A stretch of 64,000 nt of DNA from Leucocoprinus leucothites (taxonomy: Eukaryota > Basidiomycota > Agaricomycetes > Agaricales > Agaricaceae). Under the pieces are notes generated by a model. It was not told the DNA's origin and searched no databases. It was given only the letters and a program-made list of their open reading frames with translations. Positions 10,265 through 21,595 of the stretch are shown piece by piece (the stretch's first letter is position 1; every line of letters starts with the position of its first letter). The position numbers and the translations under genes are program-made. The stretch lies in the NCBI GenBank assembly GCA_013368445.1, contig JAACJO010000044.1:62001-126000 (forward strand). The letters run 5' to 3'.

Positions 10265-10307
10265 TTGAATAAATAATAAATAAAAAATAAAAAATAAGAG
10301 GGCCTTT

Positions 10308-11305
10308 GACTTTAGCTTTTTTGGCTGGAGTGAGAAGGCAAAGTGATAGGGGATGAGGGGAGGAGTTAAGAGAGAAACTGTCAGACAAAAGAGAACGTAA
10401 AGCATGATTAGAGGGTAAAGTAGAGACTCGATACGATGAACGAATAGCTAATTTACAAAGATGGAGGTGAATTGGAATGAGCCCAGCAATGCTTTCAGCA
10501 CTGCCTGATGGGGAAGTACAGAAGGCGCCTGTGATCCAGAGAGCCGCACGTCTTTGCATAGATGATAAGGACTTGAGAAGCACCTTGTTACGAGTGCCTT
10601 CAAAGTACCAGAGTCGGAATCCATATGTGGCCACAGGGACAATGCATGACCTATAGAGCAGACATTTTTGTAGAGGGAGGAGGCCTCGGATGGAGTTGCC
10701 TAGCATACTCATAGCTTTCACTGTGGATAATGCTTTGGTAGAGTAATACCGAACGTGTTCTTGAAATGATAGTCGACGGTCGAAATAGAAACCTAAGTAC
10801 CGCCAGATGTGTTTAGGATGTAGTAGAGGGCTGCCAACGTCGGATAAATCAAGGGGGGGATTAGAATCATTATGATGTTGGGAGAAATGAAAGACCTCAG
10901 ATTTATCATGTTCAACAACAAGCCCGAGATCAGTGCAAATGGAGTCAATGATGGAATAAGCTGATTTGAGGGAAGAGATAGTGTCAGTATAATTCTTTGC
11001 TTGAGATATACAAAGCCCATCATCGACAAATGATAAAAGGGAAGAAGGGATAGACTGTAGTCAAGCACGTTGGTCAAACATGAACATGAGGGGCGCTAGA
11101 TAGAGCGCAGATAGAATGGGTGATAGAGTGGAGCCTTGCCCGATGCCAACATCCGTGTCATGGGCGTCGGATAGGAAAGTGTTCCACATGAATTGAGTGG
11201 ATCGACCTATGAGGTAGTGTGAAAAGAAGTTAACAAGTTCTGGGGTGAACCCCTGTCATCGTAGAATGTTAGTAAGGATTTCGTGGTTTAGGGAGGGGAA
11301 GAATT
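10308..11305 (-). pseudogene. Family D ORF2 segment: RT to RNase H linker
   Basis: Continuation of the D copy of 4680-14138 after the A and B insertions. It encodes, on the minus strand, the RT thumb and post-RT region (RAALWITGAFCTSPSG, KLAIRSSYRVSTLPSNHALRS; 10158-10721 frame) and part of the palm (10793-11150) with degraded motif C (at 11020-11035). Stops and frameshifts are frequent, including within LSFVDDG and the DQRA region. It ends where the family A element inserts at 11306. Confidence 0.75.
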
Positions 11306-11392
11306 CATCCCTCCTTGACCTCTTACCACCACCATCTATTCATTGGTGTGTTTTAAGACGTCTAGTTTACATCGTATCTCTGCCTATTCTAC

Positions 11393-13279
11393 ATGGGCAA
11401 GTGAAAGTCTAAATCTAAGGGCCCCCCCCGCCAATCTACCGAGTCCGCTGAGGCCTCCGCCGACGAGCTCAACATTGCCGAGATGTCCGAGGACGAACAT
11501 CTTGACCCCTACGATGACCCCCACAATGTTCGCGGGTTCTTCGGACCTCCCCAGGCTGACGTTTTGTCGCCTGGACCCTCCTCCCTGCCTGCCGCTGACG
11601 TTCCGTCGCGGTCGGTGGTCGCTCCCATGGCTGACGATCCGTTGCCGTCCCCAAAACCCTTCACTGCCGGTGGACAGACGTTCTACCCTGTGAAGAATCT
11701 CCCCCCCCCAGCACCGCCGTCCACTGTCTCCTCCGGGTCAACTGAGGAGTCTGTTGAGACCCGGGCTCTTGCTGGGATTCGCTTCTTCACCCGCTTCATT
11801 GGGAACGTTCCCTCAGGCCCTCTTCCGGAGGCCACCACCGCCATGATCATCCCGACTCTTGTTGGGTTGGTTGCAGAAGTTTTCAACCAAGGCCAAGGCG
11901 ACACGGCCCTCGTCAGCGAGCGAATGCAAGCCCAGGGATGGGCCACATTTGCAGATTTCATTCGGGACTGTGCCACCAGAATCGAGGAGGCCGACCCTAA
12001 ACGTACGCGCGTCACCCATGAGGCAATCCATGGATCCGCTGACAAAGCGGAACCACGTGACATTGACATGGGCTCTCCCAAAGCGCCCAAACAGACTCCC
12101 TCGGATCGTCGGCCCGCCCCGGCCCGTCCCACCCTACCGCCCAAGCAAGCGCCTGCTAAAGCGCGCGCTAGTGGCCCTCCCCAAGCTAGAGTCAGGTCTG
12201 ATGGCCAGGCTCAGCGAGCGCCCACCAAAGCGCCCCCTCCTCCCACCTCGGTCAAGAAGTCCTTCGCCGAGGTGGCCCGCCCTGCCGGGGTTGCGTCACT
12301 CATTAAGTTGGCGCAATCCCACCCTGATCTCGACCCTGATCGCATCACCACTATGCATCAGGCCACCCAAGCCGCTGCCCCCGCCACTCGGAAGCTGCGC
12401 ATGACAACTGCGGGCCCTACCCGCCGCCAACTCTTCCTCAACTTCGTTGGCAATGCCGATGAGGTCATCTATCTCCACCACAAGGCCATGCGCCTTCTCA
12501 ACGATTCCCTCTCCCGTGCCAAGTCGATCTTGCGTGTGGAGAACATCACCAAGGTGTACAGCACAATCTCGCTGCACACCTCCTCTGTTCCCTCTGACGC
12601 CGACTGCGATGTCATTGAGTCCTCCATCCCCTCCGTCTTCACCGCCCCCTTTGCTATCAAGACATGCCGTCCCAGGTCGAGGTCCTACCTTAAGGTCCTC
12701 GACGTCCCTTACTTCGTGAATGGTGTCCACATCACACCGAATCACGTGACCGACCGCATGTGACTGTCCGCCTTCAAGGACATTTTCGCAGATGTTTCCT
12801 CCGTGTGCATCATGTGCAACTCCTCCAGAGCCGACACCGCCACCATTTGGTTCGACCTCTGGGACTCTCAATCAGGAGTGAGCGCCAAGAAGCTCCTGGG
12901 CAAGTACCTCCACTTCGAGGGTGTTCAGTCCGTCATCCGGGCTGCACGCGCTCATCCAGGCAGTCCACAGTGTCAGCGTTGCTGGCGCTGGGGTCACTCT
13001 ACCTCATCGTGCCGCGCCCATGCGTTGCGATGCGCCGCTTGCAGCGGTCCTCATCGTACTGAGAACCACCGCTCCCACTCGAGCTGTTGTAAGGGGAGTC
13101 TGAAAGCCAATCCCCCTATCCCACCCACTGCCGCCGAGGATCCCTGTCCTCACATCAAGTGCGTCAACTGCGCCAAGTCGCACGCAGCTGACGATCGCAA
13201 GTGCCCATTCTGGCGACACCGGTTTGACCGGCTTTGGCTTGAAAACCATCGCCGCAATGCCGCTCGGTCGCGTCTGTAG
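11393..13279 (+). pseudogene. Gag-like ORF1 of family A, two TGA codons only
   Basis: ATG 11393, TAG 13277-13279, 629 codons in one frame. Only two lesions are seen: TGA at codon 4 (11402-11404) and TGA at 12761-12763. Other copies have CGA at both places. Domains follow the family: acidic head, DVLSP/DVPSR repeats, variable helical domain (ALAGIRFFTRFIGN...GWATFADFIRDC), RSDGQAQ linker, RRM-like core with YLHHKAMRLLNDSLSRAKS and SRSYLKVLDVPYF, FDLWDSQSG, and knuckles CQRCWRWGHSTSSC, CAACSGPH...C and CVNCAKSHAADDRKC. Reinitiation at the next ATG (11483) would give a slightly shorter protein up to the second stop. Confidence 0.9.
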
Positions 13280-13536
13280 GGTTCTCTTCCCTGCAGGTCG
13301 CATTGTCCACCCCTGCGCTGTGCGTGGTGGGTCATCGAGGTCCATGCCGTGCACTTTCCATCCGCCGGTAAATCAGAACAACCCGACTTGTATTGTAGTA
13401 TGCTTTCATTTCGAACTATGTACCACTGCGTGAAGATATCGTTTGTACTAAGCGGACTTCGGACTCGTATATGTATACCTAGCTATGTAGATGTGTAGTT
13501 GGTAGCGGTACTTCCTGCATGTTGTAGTAGTTGGGC

Positions 13537-13588
13537 GCGGACTGCTATCGCGCACCGCGTTATAAATTTGCGACCCCTCCAGGGTCGC
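13537..13588 (+). promoter_or_regulatory. 3'-terminal hairpin pair of family A
   Basis: First hairpin 13537-13558: GCGG, AC bulge, TGC, a 6-nt loop, then GCA-CCGC (4 + 3 bp). Second hairpin 13570-13588: GCGACCC-CTCCA-GGGTCGC (7 bp), 8 bases before poly(A). The same pair sits at the 3' end of the A and C copies, in some with changed but still pairing stems. A likely RT recognition site (inference). Confidence 0.6.
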
Positions 13589-13591
13589 GTT

Positions 13592-13630
<39 letters not shown>

Positions 13631-14138
13631 ATTGGGGGATATCAAAGGCACAGATGCTGGTAATCATACCTTTAGCCCATCCGGCCTGAATGATATGAGT
13701 GAGGAATACTCCTGCATCCTCAGTGGATCGTTGAATAACTCCACCCATTTGATTAGGGTGGAGAATAGTTAGAGACACTGCTTCATACTGCATGCAGCGA
13801 GCAATCATCTTCTCAATTAATTTACCTAAAGTATTTAGTAGAACAATGGGACAAAACACTTTCGGTGTATCATAGGCCAGTTTATTCGGCTTGGGAATGA
13901 TGATAGAGACTGAGTCCTTGAAGTGACTCGGCCAGTAAGAGAGATGTACGCACGCGTTAGCAATAAGTATTATGTTTTTGAGGCATTCATTGTGGGTGAC
14001 AATGGACTTTAGATGTTTCCAGGAGACATGATCAGGCCCAGGTGCTGAAGAGTTAGCACATGAAGAGAGGGATTTGGTGAGTTCAAGGACGGAGAAGTTT
14101 GCCCAGCAATGGGGGGGAAGGGATTTCATTTCATTCAT
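13631..14138 (-). pseudogene. Family D ORF2 segment: N-terminal RT
   Basis: The last visible part of the D copy 4680-14138, coding on the minus strand for the RT N-terminus and finger motifs: SSCANSSAPGPDHVSWKHLK, KDSVSIIIPKPNK, VLLNTLGKLIEKMIARCMQ and TEDAGVFLTHIIQAGWAKG, and the motif A beginning ICAFDI (interrupted by the family A insertion). The frame is open across 13630-14145. At 14138 it changes abruptly to the C-terminus of another D copy. Confidence 0.8.
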
Positions 14139-17100
14139 GCAATAAGCTCCAATAGGAGCATGATTGAGGATGGCGCGGAACATACGCGCACATAATGATG
14201 GCAATTCATTGGCTAAGGGAAGCCATGTGCCCCCCTTGACGTAAGTGGGGGAGAGGAACTTGCGATTCTTTTTAGAAAGAAAGAAACCGCTGCTGCGGTA
14301 CCTCTTCTTCCAGAATGTGGACTCCCAGGACTTCTGGCAGTCATTGGTGATTTTGCGTCGCAAGAAGTCAAGAGTAGCGCCTAATCGAGGGGGGGTGTGT
14401 ATGCATGTGGAAGTGACATCTTTGTGGACTTTAAGGTGGGGCTTCCATCACCATTTGGAAGGGACGTCCCAGAAGTCGATAGAGCGAGAGGGTTTAGCCA
14501 TGAGCCAGTTGGATAGGAGTCGGCAGACTTGGATGGAGTGGGACTAGCTCGAGTGTATAGAGGGATCGACTGCCAGCTTGGCTGCTGGGAGACAGTCGGT
14601 GATAAGGATGATGTGGTCGCAATGAAAGGAAATGGCCTTTCCGATGCCAATACGGATGGAGTAGAGTTCAGCATCAGTAGACGATGCTCAACTACTAGCC
14701 TGTTTTGCATGGGACACTTGCCATCCACCGCGATATAAATGTGCCGCCAAGACCGCCTGAAGGGAACCTACGAGTGGAACAGAAGCATCAGTAACGACTG
14801 AAATACAATTACGATCAATAGAAGAAGAGGAAAAAACAGAATTGAGAGATGATACATGTTTATACATTTCATGTTTATCTGAGCGATTGCAGGGGTGAAA
14901 GTGAATAGAATTAGGGAAGATGTCCAAAAGACAAGATCCAGGTTTTGATTCAGGAGCGAATGGAGAAAAGGAGTCAGAAAGATGAGAAAGAGAACTATCT
15001 ACATCAATAAGAGGGCCTTTGACTTTAGCTTTTTTGGCCGGAGTGAGAAGGCGAATCGATTGGGGATGAGGGGAGGAGTTAAGAGAGAAATTGTCAGAAA
15101 GAAGAGAACGTAACGCATGATTAGAGGGTAAAGTAGAGACTCGATATGACGAACGAATAGCTAATTTACGAAGATGGAGGTGAATTGGAATAAGTCCAGC
15201 AATGCTTTCTGTGCCACCTGATGGGGAAGTACGGAAGGCGCCTGTGATCCAGAGAGCTGTGCGTCTTTGCATAGATGATAAGGACTTGAGAAGCACCTTG
15301 TTACGAGCGCCTTCAAAGTACCAGAGTCTGAATCCATACGTGGCTACGGGGACGACGCACGACCTATAGAGCAGATGTTTTTGTAGAGGGAGGAGGCCTC
15401 AGGTGGAGTTGCCTAGCATATTCATAGCTTTCACTGTGGATAATGCTTTGGTAGAGTAGTACCGAACGTGTTCTTGAAATGATAATCGACAGTTGAAATA
15501 GAAACCTAAGTACCGCCATATCCGTTTAGGATACAGTAGAGGGCCGCCAACGTCGGACAGATCAAGGGGGGGATTAGAATCATTATGACGTCAGGAGAAG
15601 TGAAAGACCTCAGATTTATCATGTTCGACAACAAGCCTGAGATTGGTGCAAATGGAGTTAATGATGGAATAAGCTGATTTGAGGGAAGAAATAGTATCAG
15701 TATAGTTCTTCGCTTGAGATATACAAAGCCCATCATCGACAAATGATAAAAGGGAAGAAGGAATAGATTGTAACCGAGCACGTTGGTCGAACATGAACAT
15801 GAGAGGTGCTAGGTAGAGCGCAGATAGAATGGGTGATAGAGTGGAGCCTTGCCCGATGCCAACATCCACGTCATGGGCGTCGGATAGGAAAGTGTTCCAT
15901 ATGAATTGAGTGGATCGACCTATGAGGTAGTGTGAAAAGAAGTTAACAAGTTCTGGGGCGAACCCCTGTCATCATAGAATGTTAGTGAGGATTTCGTGGT
16001 TTAGGGAGGGGAAGAATTGGGCAATATCAAAAGCACAGACGCTGGTAATCATACCTTTAGTCCATCCGGCCCTAATGATATGAGTAAGGAATACTCCTGC
16101 ATCCTCAGTGGATCGTTGGATAACTCCGCCCATTTGATTAGGGTGGAGAACATCTAGAGACACCGCTTCATACTGCATGCGGCGAGCAATCATCTTCTCA
16201 ATTAATTTACCTAAAGTGTTTAGTAGAACAATGGGATGAAATGCTTTCGGTGTATCATAGGCCAGTTTATTCGGCTTGGAAATGATGATAGAGACCGAGT
16301 CCTTGAAGTGACTCAGCCAGTAAGAGAGATGTACGCACGCATTAGCAATGAGTATTATGTTTTTGAGGCATTCATTGTGGGCGACAATGGACTTTAGATG
16401 TTTCCAGGAGACGTGATCAGGCCCGGGTGCTGAAGAGTTAGTACATGAAGAAAGGGATTCGGTGAGTTCAAGGGCGGAGAAGTTCGCCCAGGAACGAGGG
16501 GGAAGGGATTTCATTTCTTTTAGAATGTTAGAGCTTACTGGTCAGCCAGATGCTGAGTTATATGAAGAATGGAGTGCATTCCATAGGTCTGGAAGGTCAT
16601 TGCAAGGTCATCCTTGATAGTGGATTCCCTCAACGGCAGGGAGTTTGTGTTGTTTTACCCATTCCATGAGATCCCAGGGTTGTTTGTTGGTCAATGCAAT
16701 TTCGTGAATGCGCGTATCGAAAAAGGAACGTTTGGCAGATCTGGTTGCTGCTCTGAATGCTCACCAAACTTTTCGATCTTTTGTCCTTCTGTAGGTAAGA
16801 AGAGTCTCAGAACAATGGGGGTTCCACCATTCCTTTGACCGGTTAGTAATCCATACAGTTTTAGAGTTCGTATTCCACGATTCATTAAAGATTCAAGAAA
16901 TGGAGTCAGAGATATCGTTCAGACAAGAGGTGGAATGAATGTCCGAGCAGTCAAGGGCCGCAAGATGCTCAGAGACTTGGGAAATGAAAGCTGTCTCTTC
17001 ATCGCTATCTTTCGGTAGTACACACTTTTTATAATTAATATAATCTGGACGGATTGGAAGATCCATAATTAAAGGTGCGTGATCCGATGGAAGCCTCGAA

Positions 17101-17789
17101 TTAGCATTGATGATATGGGGGGTAGAATTGTTAGAGCAAAAAATGAGGTTGATAACCGAGTTGTCATGACTTTCAATGGAAGAGAAATGAGTAGGGGATG
17201 ATGAGATTGGTAAGGACCTTGTGAGATTGAAACCATCCACCAACTCCGTTAGAGTTATAGCTGACATAGGGGCGTAAGTAGCAGAAGGGTCCTATTCTGG
17301 AGATCGACAATTGAAGTCTCCTCCCATATAAATAATATTAGGGATGTCGATGAAGTTTGTTGAAAGAAAATTGATCGCCGATGAGGACGAGTCAGAGTAT
17401 ATGTTAAGGAGATGAATATAATTACCCTGGTTGAATAGACCCAAGATTTGTATATCGCAGTGGTTGATCCACTCTTGTTGAAGAATGGGTCTCATGCGAA
17501 GTAGACGTCTGTGAACATAAGTCAAAGTACGGGGTCGGGGGTCGTTGGGCTTGGTAGGGCGGACCATACATAGCCATTCAGGGTGAATAGGAGCACCAAT
17601 GACATCATCCCCTTCAGGGTTAGTCGTAGAGGGTGCTTTCCAAATATGATTCCATGGAGGTTCCTGTAGAAAAATGATTTCGAAGTCCAACTTTTTGGAC
17701 TCGAGTATGGTATCAACCAGGGCATAAGAGCATCCCACGTTTTGCAAATAGATATGAACAGAAGAGATGGGTTTGTTCTTACCAGACAT
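14139..17789 (-). pseudogene. ORF2 of family D: endonuclease, RT, RNase H
   Basis: ATG at 17789-17787 (MSGKNKPISSVHIYLQN). Endonuclease motifs FLQEPPWNH, MGGDFNC and SDHAPLIMDL lie between 17760 and 17040. RT lies between about 16600 and 15290: APGPDHVSWKHLKS, IISKPNKLAY, FDIAQFFPSLNHE (motif A), GIGQGSTLSPILSALYL (motif B) and LSFVDDG (motif C, near 15732). RNase H lies near 14690-14820 (VTDASVPLVGSLQA and following acidic residues). A C-terminal zinc region is only partly kept. Known role: nicking and target-primed reverse transcription. Frameshifts near 17270, 16880, 16520 and 15300 make it a pseudogene, but it is one of the best RT templates here. Confidence 0.88.
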
Positions 17790-19302
17790 ATTTAAACAGC
17801 AACTCCGCCACCGGAGTGATTGGAATTTGCGCGAACGGCACATGCAGTGCGTGATTTGGTGGCTTTGTTAGAGTGCCAGGTTCGGTCAAACCTGTTCCTC
17901 CAGAATGGACATTTGATGTCATTTGCATGGTGATCACCTTTGCAGTTCAGGCATTTGAAGTTCTCCAGGTGAGGACATGGGGAGCCCTCAGGAGTGGCAT
18001 CACGAGGGGGATTGGATTTGGGGTTGGCCTTACAACACCAGGCCATGGATCGATGGTTTTCAATGCAATGAGGGCCACCACAAATTTGACAGCATGCGCC
18101 AAGGGCGTGACATGCATGAGTGGGATGACCCCAACGCCAACAGTTCCTGCATTGAGCAACACCTGGGTGCATACTAGTAGCACGGATGGTTCTGATATGT
18201 CGGCCAAAGTTGATAGTACGGTTGACCAACATCTTGGCCTTAGTACCATTTTGGGAGTCCCAGATGTCGAACCACACGACAGCCATATCCGACTTTGGGG
18301 AGGCTTTCATGACGCGAGGGCGGGCGGCAAGAATAACACTTTTGAACAGAGATGATTGTCCGAGGGCTTGTTCTACGAATGCAGGGGAGAGGGGGTTGGA
18401 AGAATTGGCTACCCAATAAGGGACACCGACGATTTTAAGGAATGATTTAGATTGTGGGAGATGAGGCTCAACAGGGATGGCGTCTCCTAGTTGCCAGGCT
18501 TTTTTGAGCCAAGATTTGATGGTTTCCAGGTCAGCGGGGGAAGCGACACCTGAGGTAGCAATAGAAATGCCATTATACGATTTGCGGACTGATTCAACGC
18601 AAAGTTTAGATTGAGCTGCGGTAAGGCCGCGGTTACAGAATTCAGCTGCCTTGTTGAAGTCTTTGATTCAGTCAGCGATGATGTTCCCTTCAAAAGGGAT
18701 GAGGACTTGATGATGGGTAGGTCTGTGCGTGGTCATTTTAGGTTTAGCGCATGGGGCGCTTGCAGATGACGGTTCGGGCGTTTGAGGTTGGGCGCCCCCA
18801 AAACCTGCCTTGTACATAGCAAGGACTTTGTCATACAATAATTCAGGGAAGGCGAGTATCATTTCTCGCATCTTAACCCCATCAATGTTGGAAGAGGAAG
18901 TTGCTGGCTGGACACCCTGTCAGGCAGCATCAGTGAACGACACATTCTTCTTGTTAAAATGTTCCGTAAGGGGTTTGGTGGATGCCTTACAGTCAGGAGG
19001 GGGAATAGGAGGCAGCATGTCAGAGGCGCCTTTAGGGTTAGGCTTTGATGGCTGAGCCTGGCCATCAGAAGAGGGACGCCCAACTAAGCGCTCGAAGTTT
19101 CCATTCCCGTTCCTTGGAGTCACATGATTGGAAGGTGGAGGGGGGGCCCGGGAGACGCGAATAGGACTGGAGGGCTTAGAAGACGTAACGTCATTCTTTG
19201 CCTTCAGGGGGCCTGACATGGACGAAACGTCATGTGCCTTACCAGAAGACGTAACATCATTCTGGGGGAGGGGGGAGGTGCCCTCACCAGGAGGGGCTTG
19301 GT

Positions 19303-21595
19303 CATCCCTCCTTGACCTCTTACCACCACTATCGAAAGTTGGTGTTTGATTAGACGTCTAGTTTTACATCGTATTCTACCTGTTTTACATGGGTAAACGA
19401 AAGTCTAAAGCCAACCAGCCACCGCCTCGCTCCACCGAGTCCATCAACGCTTCCGACGACGAGCTCAACATTGCCGAGATGTCCGAGGACGAACATCTCG
19501 ACCCATACGACAACCCGTGCAACGTCCGCGGCTTCTCTGGACCTCGGTCCTCCATCCCAGAGGCTGACTTTGAGTCGCCTCCTCGCCCGGTGCCTGGTGA
19601 CATTTCGTCCCTCGCGCCTACTACTCAACCTCTGGTGGCTTTGAGTCCCGCAGGTCCTTCCACCGCCGCCCCCAGCGGCTCTATCGCACCCCGGGCTGGC
19701 CCCTCTGCTCCCTCTTCCGTCGGACCTGACTTGGAGGAGGAGGCCCTCACCGCTTATGAAGGTCTTCGTCGATTTGGGAGATGGCTCTCGAATCTTGATC
19801 CCGCCACCGTCATGACTGACACAGCCCGACGCTCGTTTGCTCTCTATGTCTGTGGGAGCTTGTGGGAATTCAGGAAGAGGGGCTGGGCCGATACCCAGCT
19901 CACTCCGATGTTTCAGAAGCAGGGGTGGCCCACGGTCGACTCCTTCCTTTGCTCTGGGGGCTTTTCGACCAGCCCTAATCAACCACACGGCGACCACGAG
20001 TCATCCCGCGGATCTGCTGACAAAGCAGGTCCACGTGACATTAGTATGGGTGACCCTGAAGCGCCCAAACAACTGCCCCCGGATCGTCGGCCCGCCCCGG
20101 CCTGTCCCCCTTTACCGCCCAAGCAAGTGCCCACCAAAGCACGCACTAGTGGCCCTCCCCAAGCTAGGGTTAGGTCTGATGGCCAAGCTCAGCGGGCGCC
20201 CACCAAAGCGCCCCTTCCTTCCACCTCGGTCAAGAAGTCCTTTGCCGAGGCGGCCCGCCCCACTGGGGTTGCGTCACTCATTAAGTTGGCGCAATCCCAC
20301 CCTGATCTCGACCCTGATCGCATCACCGCTATGCATCAGGCTGCCCAAGCCGCTGCTCCCGCCACTCGGAAGCCACGCATGACAACTGCGGGCCCTACCC
20401 GCCGCCAACTCTTCCTCAACTTCGTTGGCAATGCCGATGAGGTCATCTATCTCCACCACAAGGCCATGTGCCTTCTCAACGATTCCCTCTCCCGCGCCAA
20501 GTCGATCTTGCATGTGGAGAACATCACCAAGGCGTACAGCACAATCTCGCTGCACACCTCCTCCGTTCCCTCTGACGCCGACTGTGACATCATTGAGTCC
20601 TCCATCCCCTCCGTCTTCACTGCCCCCCTTTGCGATCAAGACGCGCCGCCCCAGGTCGAGGTCCTACCTCAAGGTCCTCGACGTCCCTTACTTTGTGAAC
20701 GGTGTCCGCATCACTCTGAATCATGTGACTGACCGCATGCGACTGTCCGCTTTCAAGGACATTTTCGCAGATGTTTCCTCCGTGCACATTATGCGCAATT
20801 CCACCAGAGCCGACACCGCCACTGTCTGGTTCGACCTCTGGGACTCTCAATCAGGAGCGAGTGCCAAGAAGCTCCTGGGCAAGTACCTCCACTTCGAGGG
20901 TGTTCAGTCCGTCATCCGGGCTGCGCGCGCTCATCCAGGCAGTCCTCAGTGTCAGCGTTGCTGGCGCTGGGGGCATTCTACCTCATCGTGCCGCGCCCGT
21001 GCATTGCGATGTGCTGCTTGCGGCGGTCCTCATCGTACTGAGAACCACCGCTCACACTCGAGCTGTTGTAAGGGGAGTCCGAAAGCAAAACCCCCTATCC
21101 CGCCCACCGCTGCCGAGGATCCCTGTCCTCACATCAAGTGCGTCAACTGCGCCAAGTCGCATGCAGCTGACAATCGCAAGTGCCCATTCTGGCGACACCG
21201 GTTTGACCGGCTTTGGCTTGAAAACCATCGCCACGATGCCGCTCGGTTGCGTCTGTAGGGTTCTCTTCCCTGCAGGTCGCATTGTCCGCCCCTGCGCTGT
21301 GCGTGGTGGGTCATCGAGGTCCATGCTGTGCACTTTCCATCCGCCAGTAAATCAGAACAACCCGACTTGTATTGTAGTATGCTTTCATTTCGAACTATGT
21401 ACCACTGCGTGAAGATATCGTTTGTACTAAGCGGACTTCGGACTCGTATATGTATACCTAGCTATGTAGATGTGTAGTTGGTAGCGGTACTTTCTGCATG
21501 TTGTAGTAGTTGGGCGCGGACTGCTATCGTGCACCGCGTTATAAATTTGCGACCCCTCCAGGGTCGCATTGATTTAAAAAAAAAAAAAAAAAAAA
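19303..21595 (+). mobile_element. Full-length family C ORF1-only LINE
   Basis: 5' terminus at 19303, poly(A) to 21595, length 2.29 kb. The duplication AGGAGGGGCTTGGT is at 19289-19302 and 21596-21609 (the first A is ambiguous with the tail). The 3' end carries the GCGACCC-CTCCA-GGGTCGC hairpin. Family C differs from A in its 5' UTR (GAAAGTTGGTGTTTG) and in the N-terminal half of the protein, while its C-terminal half and 3' UTR are almost the same as A. Confidence 0.93.
19389..21258 (+). pseudogene. Gag-like ORF1 of family C, one frameshift
   Basis: ATG 19389 (MGKRKSKANQPPPRSTES), stop TAG 21256-21258. The frame is open for 447 codons; one extra C in the run near 20626-20631 (six C where A copies have five) then shifts it by one. 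The rest is open in the new frame. The variable domain is unlike A and B: LRRFGRWLSNLDPATVMTD...SFALYVCGSLWEFRKRG...GWPTVDSF. Downstream parts are family-typical: RSDGQAQ, RRQLFLNFVGN, SRSYLKVLDVPYF, FDLWDSQSG, CQRCWRWGHSTSSC, CAACGGPH and CVNCAKSHAADNRKC. It is nearly intact, so the loss may be recent. Confidence 0.9.

Larger units (their letters stand above)
7968..10295 (+). mobile_element. Full-length, intact family B ORF1-only LINE
   Basis: A complete 2.33-kb element: 5' terminus CATCCCTCC at 7968, 82-bp 5' UTR, a single intact ORF (8050-9957), about 290-bp 3' UTR, hairpin core 10213-10234, terminal hairpin 10246-10264 and an A-rich tail with T interruptions to 10295. It is flanked by AAGAGGGCCTTT (7956-7967 and 10296-10307). 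There is no ORF2, endonuclease or RT in any frame. It sits head to head with the family A copy at 6067-7953 in the same target site of a D element. Of all copies in the window it is the youngest-looking. Confidence 0.93.
11306..13630 (+). mobile_element. Full-length family A ORF1-only LINE
   Basis: 5' terminus CATCCCTCC at 11306, 3' hairpins at 13537-13558 and 13570-13588, and poly(A) from about 13597. The duplication is AAGAATT (11299-11305 and after the poly(A), up to 13633); its A residues merge with the tail, so its length is uncertain (5-7 bp). The target is the RT region of a D copy; the empty site is seen near 16010 in another D copy. There is one ORF only, interrupted by two nonsense codons. 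Confidence 0.92.
4680..14138 (-). mobile_element. Family D LINE copy with intact 3' end, three nested insertions
   Basis: D copy on the minus strand. Its T-rich tail (4680-4698), 3' UTR (to 4880) and ORF2 C-terminus lead to RNase H (to 6066). After the insertions at 6067-7953 and 7968-10295 it resumes at 10308 (RT/RNase H), is split again by 11306-13630, and continues to 14138 at the N-terminal edge of RT. Its 5' part is missing: at 14138/14139 it abuts another D copy with no poly(A) between them, so a deletion or recombination is likely. No target duplication can be matched to it. Confidence 0.8.
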
